From positions 434,001 through 498,000 of the forward strand of contig JADNYJ010000005.1 in assembly GCA_015501075.1 (NCBI GenBank): 64,000 bases of DNA, read 5' to 3'. Of the stretch, positions 58,853 through 64,000 are shown in pieces; the stretch's first letter is position 1; every line of letters begins with the position of its first letter. The position numbers were made by a program, and so were the translations under genes. Below the pieces are notes generated by a model. That model had not been told where the DNA came from. It was given only the letters and a program-made list of their open reading frames with translations, and ran no database searches. Source of the DNA: Gymnopilus junonius. Its lineage: Eukaryota; Basidiomycota; Agaricomycetes; Agaricales; Galerinaceae.

Positions 58853-58969
58853 TCACGTGTGCCATCAATTTTGCAAACTGTACAGCCCTCTGGTGTATAG
58901 ATTCGAACAAAAGAAGTAAAACCAAACAAGATGAATGATGGTTGATTTGAAATCATCGACAGCTTTACC

Positions 58970-58976
58970 TATAAAA
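58970..58976 (+). promoter_or_regulatory. TATA box of the SRPK-like kinase gene
   Basis: TATAAAA in the context ACCTATAAAATGC. It overlaps a possible in-frame ATG (58976), which argues that translation starts at a later ATG. Confidence 0.55.
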
Positions 58977-59038
58977 TGCTAGTAAGGCTCCTTCACAGTC
59001 TACACCAACCGTCCGTTCTTATCCATCTTGTGCATCAA

Positions 59039-60583
59039 ATGCGTCTCATGTCTTCTGTGGCCAATCGAAGCCTAGTTACTGATGAGCAACCTAGCTTCCC
59101 GCACTTTACCTTCTCTGAAGAGCCTCTGGGTTTGCCAGCCTCGGAAGGCTTTGGTTACTTTCAAGGTAGCCCAGGACTCTCCTTTGGTCCCGCCAATCGT
59201 TTTTATCTTCAAGCCAAATTGGGATTCGGCACAGCGTCGAGTGTCTGGCTGGCTCGTGACTGCATGTAAGACCATCTTTCACCTTGCTGCCGTATGATCA
59301 CCGACACATTTGCAAGCGACGACACTCATGTAGCCATCAAAATTCTCACGGGATATGCCACGCAATTGAATCGTGACCATAAACTCCGTGAATTGGAGGT
59401 CTTCCAGCGTCTATCGTCGGTCCCTTCAGAGAGTTCCTCCGATCAGTGTGCGCGCCTTTTGGCCCAATTCGTCCACCCCGGTATCGACGAGGATGGAGAG
59501 CACCTTTGTCTTGTGACGGAACTTTTCTGGTGCAACGTTCAGGATTACCAAGCGGCGTTGCGCGGTAGATCCATTCCCGTCCCTACTGTGAAGCGGATTT
59601 TGAGGCACCTGGTGTTAGGCATCGCGCGCTTGCACGAGTGCGGGATCGCACATACAGGCATGCTTCAACTATCAAAAGATTGCGACAATACATATTGACT
59701 TTGCACACCCCCTCGCAGACATCAAGCCCGACAATATCATGATTGATTTAGGACGCCACTGGACAAGCGACGCCATCAACAACTGGGTCACGGAAAACCC
59801 CCCTCGTACTTACCCACCTGAGCGCAGCTTGAATAAGATGGTTTCCGCTTTTCTCTCTCAATCATTCCCGCCACCCACGTTTGAAGAACTCCCGTCTTGT
59901 AATTTTAAACTTGCGGACTTCAGTACTGGTACGTCCCAGGCACACTTCTAAAAGTCCTGGCTATCTATCACTCATATTTACGTCCAGCACAATTCGTATC
60001 CGATCAAACCACGGATGATATCACGCCACTTGGCTTACGACCCCCAGAAGTCGTGTTAGGCGGAGACTGGAATGAATCCGTCGATATTTGGACCTTCGGT
60101 TGCATGGTAGGTTGTTCTTATTGGTTGTCAATCGCGATCTTCACCTAACTTGTACATGTCCAAGGTATTTACACTGCTTACCAATCGGCCTCTTTTTAAA
60201 CCAATGGTGTCGGTAGAACATGACGCATCAGAACTCGACGTATTGCTTTATCAGATGATCCTTTTTTGTGGCGAGTTCTTCCAAGAAGATTTTCTTCGGC
60301 GTTGCCCTCGTAGCCAGGATTATTTTCAGCTGGACTGTATGTCACCTCATCTTGGCTTATATACTTTGTGCGATTCATTGGCACTTCTCATACAGGTAGA
60401 CCCAAGAAATTTCAGAGCTTTGTTCGCAAACCATTTGATAAATGTTTGTCGGATTCGGGATGCACCTTAAGCCCTGTGGACATGGCGGGTGCGACGGATG
60501 TCATGTCTAAATGCTTGCGCCTTGATCCCCAAAACCGTGCAACGGCTCAGGAGCTTTTGAGACACCCGTGGCTGATGGTGTAG
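59039..60583 (+). CDS. SRPK-like serine/threonine kinase
   Basis: A CMGC/SRPK-type kinase of the kind expanded in Agaricomycetes. The upstream SEEPLGLPASEGFGYFQGSP is followed by the Gly loop LGFGTASSVWLARD and the ATP-binding Lys in HVAIKIL. After the GC-AG intron at 59658-59718 the catalytic loop reads HTDIKPDNIM. The next motif is LADFSTAQF, so the DFG Gly is replaced by Ser. The activation segment continues as LRPPEVVLGGDWNESVDIWT with FGCMVFTLLTNRPLF, and the domain ends NRATAQELLRHPWLMV. The catalytic Asp is kept. The ATG at 59039 or 59048 is preferred over 58976, which lies in the TATA box. Substrates unknown. Confidence 0.85.
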
Positions 60584-61892
60584 ATATGCATCCATGTATA
60601 CTGTGAATCTACGCGAAATATATTAACTTATGGCAGCGCACCCCGTACCCTTCATCACCTTCCCCCAATCCCGAGGCGGTGGGCCACCGAGTTCCTCGTT
60701 CTCGTTCCCCCTCAGGGTCTCTGTTCCGCAGATGTTCACAAGCCAATCGGCCGACGGGCCAGGGGGGATGTATCGCAACCTTCCTGCGCTGATACCCTCG
60801 ACTCCACTGCCGCTGCCGCTGCCGCCGCCATAGAAATAGTTTGAGCTAGAGAAAGGTGCATGATGTTCATGGAGCCTCTCGGATCAGAGGTAAATCGTAA
60901 TGGAGGGTTGATGCTCTGCAAATGTCTCATGCGAACATGCCGAGAGATATGTACATGAAGTAATCGCCGCAAGCCAAGCTCGTAGCGTCCCCGTTCGAGG
61001 TCTCGAAAGTGAAAGAGAGGTCCTACAAGTAATCAAGATGCTTTAAAAAAATAAATGGTACTCACGAGCATGACGCTCGACGAATGTTACGAAAAGACTA
61101 TGACCCCGAACATTTACAAACTCAGTTTGCTGCGATACCATGACGCTCCACGAGCGTCTCACATCAATGCACCATTCCTCGAGATTATATGGTAAAAGGC
61201 ATCCAACACTATGACGCTCGAGGAAGGTCACAAAATACATTCATATTGATCCCGATAATTGACCTACCGTGTCATCACCATATCCTGACGTTCCTGGATC
61301 GTTACGAAAGCTCACCCGAGGTACTTATATGGCTCATTAGCATCCATAATCTGTGTATTCGAGTTTACGAGAGAGAAATATACAAATTCATTCAAATGTA
61401 AAATACATCTTCTATGTACGTGTAATGTAAATGTGCGGTGTATGTACTAACTACGTTCCAACGGAAACTCGCTGCAGAGGCTAGACGTCATGTCGGAAAA
61501 ATCAAGATCGGCGAATTTGTACGAGCGTGTGCCAATGAGTACGTATTAGACCGTCAGCTCGGAGGGTATTTTATGAGCGTTAGGTGTTGCCTTTCAAATT
61601 GATAATTGCTCACCAGCTTGACTAATTTTATCTGGACTAACTGTCACTGATAGGTCCAACAGTTGCTCATCACACCAACGAGTGCCGAGAGGTATGGCAG
61701 CAACTTGCAGCCAGTTACCGTACTTACTGGTGTTGATACCATGTAGTCGTTCTCAGTCAAGTAGCTGCCAGGGGAGGGTAGAAGTGATAATCGTTTTCAG
61801 GTGAGAATTTATTTACAAAGCGAGCACGACAACTGAATATTAAGCACTAGACATCACCATTTACTACGAGCACGACAACTGAATATTAAGCA
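60584..61892. other. Gene-poor region with degenerate tandem repeat
   Basis: 1.3 kb. A 67-codon Pro-rich ORF (60630-60833) ending in a CCGCTG microsatellite is not convincing. From 61071 a motif recurs every 70-74 bp, and at 61822 a perfect 46-bp duplication begins; both are listed separately. Confidence 0.45.
61071..61310. repeat. Degenerate tandem repeat, period about 70 bp
   Basis: TGACGCTCGACGAATGTTAC at 61071, TGACGCTCCACGAGCGTCTC at 61141, TGACGCTCGAGGAAGGTCAC at 61212 and TGACGTTCCTGGATCGTTAC at 61286. Three copies are followed by a variant of GAAAAG, AAAATAC or GAAAGC. Spacing is 70, 71 and 74 bp; the DNA between the cores is not obviously alike. Confidence 0.6.
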
Positions 61893-61913
61893 CTAGACAT
61901 CACCATTTACTAC
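61822..61913. repeat. Perfect 2 x 46-bp tandem duplication
   Basis: Two identical 46-bp units (61822-61867 and 61868-61913). The right unit contains the last six codons (VVNGDV) and stop of the minus-strand gene ending at 61893, and the left unit repeats them in the 3' UTR. Confidence 0.95.
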
Positions 61914-62994
61914 CGCTTCATTGACTGGTTCTTCGTCCTCCTCGGAATCAGCTTCCAGCAAATCCATTGCGCGCTTCACGCCCCCATCATCTGCATTAGA
62001 TTTTGCCTTTTTGCCGACTAAGCTTGAATCGGAGTTGGCGAAGATCCGCGAATCCCATTCCTTGATAATCTTAATAGTACTCTTCTTCTTTCGGCGGAGA
62101 CCAGTCTCGAGAATCTTCAAATATTCCTCGTAGTCTTCAAAGTAGTGGATGCCAGTGCTTGTTCCTACAGCCTGAAGAGTGTCGTCACTTGATAGGGCCC
62201 AACGAGCCTGAAATCCGAAGTCAGTGAATGGTATACATAGCGTGCAGTTAAAAACTCACTAAAATACTAATTGTCGCGATGGCGCCCCCAGGTTGTATGC
62301 CGGATCCCATGAATTTAGCCATTGTTTCGGTCTGAGGCTGATATGCAACACCAGCCATAAAACTCTTCCCAGCCTTCGGGCCACGAATGAGGGCAACATA
62401 GAGCTAGAAAGATAAAAATGAGTACTATGGGACTATATTATCCTCTCTATAAAGAATACTCATGCCCATGCGAACCGGGTTAAGAAACACTGATGAGAGT
62501 GAGTACTCTCCACCATAATCCTTATGAAGAATCTCGACATCAACAGTCGAGTAAGAACCTCCATGAGCACTCTCAACCCAGCCAATCCGATGACGAAATT
62601 TGGCTTTCTGGGCCTCAGCACTGAGGGGGTCAACTTCTGAGACTTGCAGGATGGCCGCGCAGTGGTTACGGATGCATGAAGCCATATTGTAACGTTCGGT
62701 CTTGATTTCTTTCATAAACGTCAACATCTCAGCACAAATTTTACAATAGCAAAAGAATAAAGCACACCATCCTCCGCACCCAATTCTGTTGAAGAATCTG
62801 GCGTTCAAACCTTGTCTGAAGAAGGCTCCAGACCTCTTGCAGCTGGCCCTGGGCCTTGTTTTTGTCGTTCTCAAATCTTTCTGCTGCGTTGTAGGCTTTG
62901 TCGACTTCGACATCGAAGAGGCCTCCTTCAAGACGGATCCATGCACTGTAGACAAGAAAAAACTTGTGGCCGGCTTGGTAGACGAAGGTGTCGT
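61893..62994 (-). CDS. Unknown fungal protein; 5' end not resolved
   Basis: The protein reads AWIRLEGGLFDVEVDKAYNA, AERFENDKNKAQGQLQEVWS and LLQTRFERQILQQNWVRRM. It then splices to MLTFMKEIKTERYNMASCIR, NHCAAILQ, FRHRIGWVESAHGGSYSTVD, LYVALIRGPKAGKSFMAGVA and ISILARWALSSDDTLQAVGT. The C-terminus has EYLKILETGLRRKKKSTIKI and an acidic end. This pattern occurs in Agaricomycete hypothetical proteins; no function is known to me. At least three introns. No ATG lies in the N-terminal frame before an in-frame stop just past 63017, so either a 5' exon is missing from my model or the gene is N-terminally damaged. Confidence 0.62.
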
Positions 62995-63024
62995 TTGCTT
63001 GACTACCCTGGTCTAGACCTTCTT

Positions 63025-63048
63025 ACGAGTCCTATTTATAGGACTCGT
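63025..63048. promoter_or_regulatory. 24-bp perfect palindrome containing TATAAATA
   Basis: Arms ACGAGTCCTAT and ATAGGACTCGT with a 2-bp centre. On the minus strand the centre reads CTATAAATAGG, a good TATA box for the gene ending at 61893. A second palindrome GGTCTAGACC follows at 63010-63019. Confidence 0.7.
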
Positions 63049-64000
63049 TCTTTTATCGATCTGGAGCGGTCAAAAATCGACCAGGTGTTAACGCTTCTTG
63101 AGCCGGCAAACCCGCCTTCTATTTTTAGCCGCTTTTCTGAGCCACCACAGCCTTGTCCTCTCCTTCCTCGCTCTATCCGGTGCCACTCTTGCTTCCTCCT
63201 CTTAAATTCTTGTCATTTCTTATTATGCCATGGTACGTAATATGTATTTGCATTCTGATAATTTTTTGTATCTGTATTGATTTTCTGATTGATCATGTTC
63301 CCCCGCCCCTGCCATTCTCCTCACCATTTACACAGCCCATGCGCAATGGTCACTGAAGTCTCAGCCATGAAAAGAAGAGGACTCGTGCATGCCATGCTGT
63401 ACAATGGCCCACAAGCTAAGTTCATCCTCATTGCTGGAGGATGACAAGCAATGACAGATTCTTGGGTGGTTCAATTGACAGGGCCTATCTCCTTCCTCCT
63501 CATTGGTGATATCGACAAACTTGTGACAGAGGGCCTTCAGTTCAGCATGAGCAGTATTCCTCTCAAGTTCATATCTGTGGACAATCTGGGAATCATGGTC
63601 ACATGACGCAATCAGCTCCGTGTCAACCTTCGAGTTGAAGTCCTAGATTCAATGATATAATGTTCAACATGCACCTTAACCAAGTCAGCTGGGTTGGTGC
63701 TGGTGTTTATTGAAATTACTGGTGTGTTCTCATGTTGGGATTATTCTTCGGGTATTAAAGTAGAATTATTGTATTGTTATTTACTAGCTCCTACAGAGCT
63801 CTTATATATCTGTAATTTATGTATCTACAGTATTCTAGAGTTATCTACAGTAGTTAATTAATTACTAATGTTATTACTAATATTACTAAGTGAACGCTCT
63901 CATATTATCTATGGAGTGTGGGATGGGACTTCCCCAATATCTCGTTGTCTGATGGAGGCTCTGACCGTAAATGACTTTGGGTTGGCATTTTGAGAGAAGA
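63049..64000. other. Gene-poor right end of window
   Basis: No gene supported on either strand. The stretch 63760-63900 is very AT-rich with repeated CTACAGTA and TTACTAAT words (for example TTACTAATGTTATTACTAAT), and GAGCTC/TCCTACAG motifs around 63787-63803. A degraded transposon end is possible, but no diagnostic domain or terminal repeat was seen. Confidence 0.4.

Larger units (their letters stand above)
57630..58969. other. Gene-poor AT-rich region with hairpin and tRNA/SINE-like relic
   Basis: 1.3 kb without a supportable gene on either strand. It contains a perfect 10-bp-arm inverted repeat (57991-58017) and a Pol III A-box-like sequence (from 58789). Its word composition (many short CAGT, TTGCC and TACAGT-like words) differs from the flanking gene-rich DNA and suggests an old insertion, but no terminal repeats or target duplications were found. 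Confidence 0.4.

Noticed and set aside
58786..58910. Functional tRNA gene
   Set aside because: Only the A-box region matches; no acceptor, anticodon or T-arm pairing can be drawn.
62425..62955. Unspliced ORF with a Cys-rich stretch (GCGGWCALFFCYCKICAEML) as the N-terminus of the last minus-strand gene
   Set aside because: The Cys-rich part is a 42-nt GT-AG intron read through; the alternative frame gives a coherent helical N-terminus typical of the protein.

Overview
The window is nuclear DNA of a filamentous basidiomycete, almost certainly an Agaricomycete. Genes are dense and interrupted by many short introns (mostly about 50-65 nt). The set is typical of mushrooms: a retaining trehalose phosphorylase, an SRPK-like kinase, RlpA-like double-psi beta-barrel secreted proteins, and a Cys-rich/Ser-Thr-rich single-pass membrane protein. 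All gene models were spliced by eye from codon continuity, splice sites and family motifs, so small exon boundaries may be off by a few codons. The identity of the conserved proteins is secure.

Layout. 1-5465: meiotic helicase HFM1/MER3, with its 5' end outside the window. 5.5-8.8 kb, minus strand: TIM54 and a Cys-rich membrane protein. 9.0-13.0 kb, plus strand: ribosomal protein uL30 (RPL7) carrying a probable intronic C/D snoRNA, a beta-carbonic anhydrase, and a tail-anchored inositol-polyphosphate 5-phosphatase. 13.6-18 kb: a coiled-coil protein, splicing factor PRP45/SNW1, and a CxxC protein of unknown role. 18.3-23.3 kb: trehalose phosphorylase divergent from a TFIIB-family factor. 24.9-34.8 kb is very compact: a PAP2 lipid phosphatase, PPP4R2, an FYV7-like ribosome-biogenesis protein, eIF1, SNRNP27, an RRM-like protein, CBC2 and proteasome ATPase RPT3. 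Many of these are head-to-head pairs with start codons only 109-161 bp apart.

36.1-42 kb: P5C reductase, a small membrane protein, an FMP25-like mitochondrial RCC1 protein and a conserved unknown. 42.7-45.7 kb: a tandem pair of secreted RlpA/expansin-like proteins. 46.3-56.2 kb: POL5 and MSH3, convergent with overlapping stop codons, followed by ATP12, which shares a promoter with MSH3. 56.2-64 kb is gene-poor. It holds a small Ser/Pro-rich ORF, a hairpin, a tRNA/SINE-like relic, an SRPK-like kinase with a GC-AG intron, a degenerate repeat of about 70 bp, a 46-bp tandem duplication, and an unknown fungal protein whose promoter region contains a 24-bp palindrome.

There is no defence island, CRISPR array, secondary-metabolite cluster or intact transposon. 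Genes from common pathways occur (meiosis and mismatch repair: HFM1, MSH3; mitochondrial assembly: TIM54, FMP25-like, ATP12; RNA processing: PRP45, SNRNP27, CBC2, FYV7-like, POL5), but they do not form an operon-like system. The best leads for novelty are the RPL7-intron snoRNA, the identical TCACGTGA octamer upstream of the FMP25-like and ATP12 genes, the GC-AG introns, and the repeat-rich right end.
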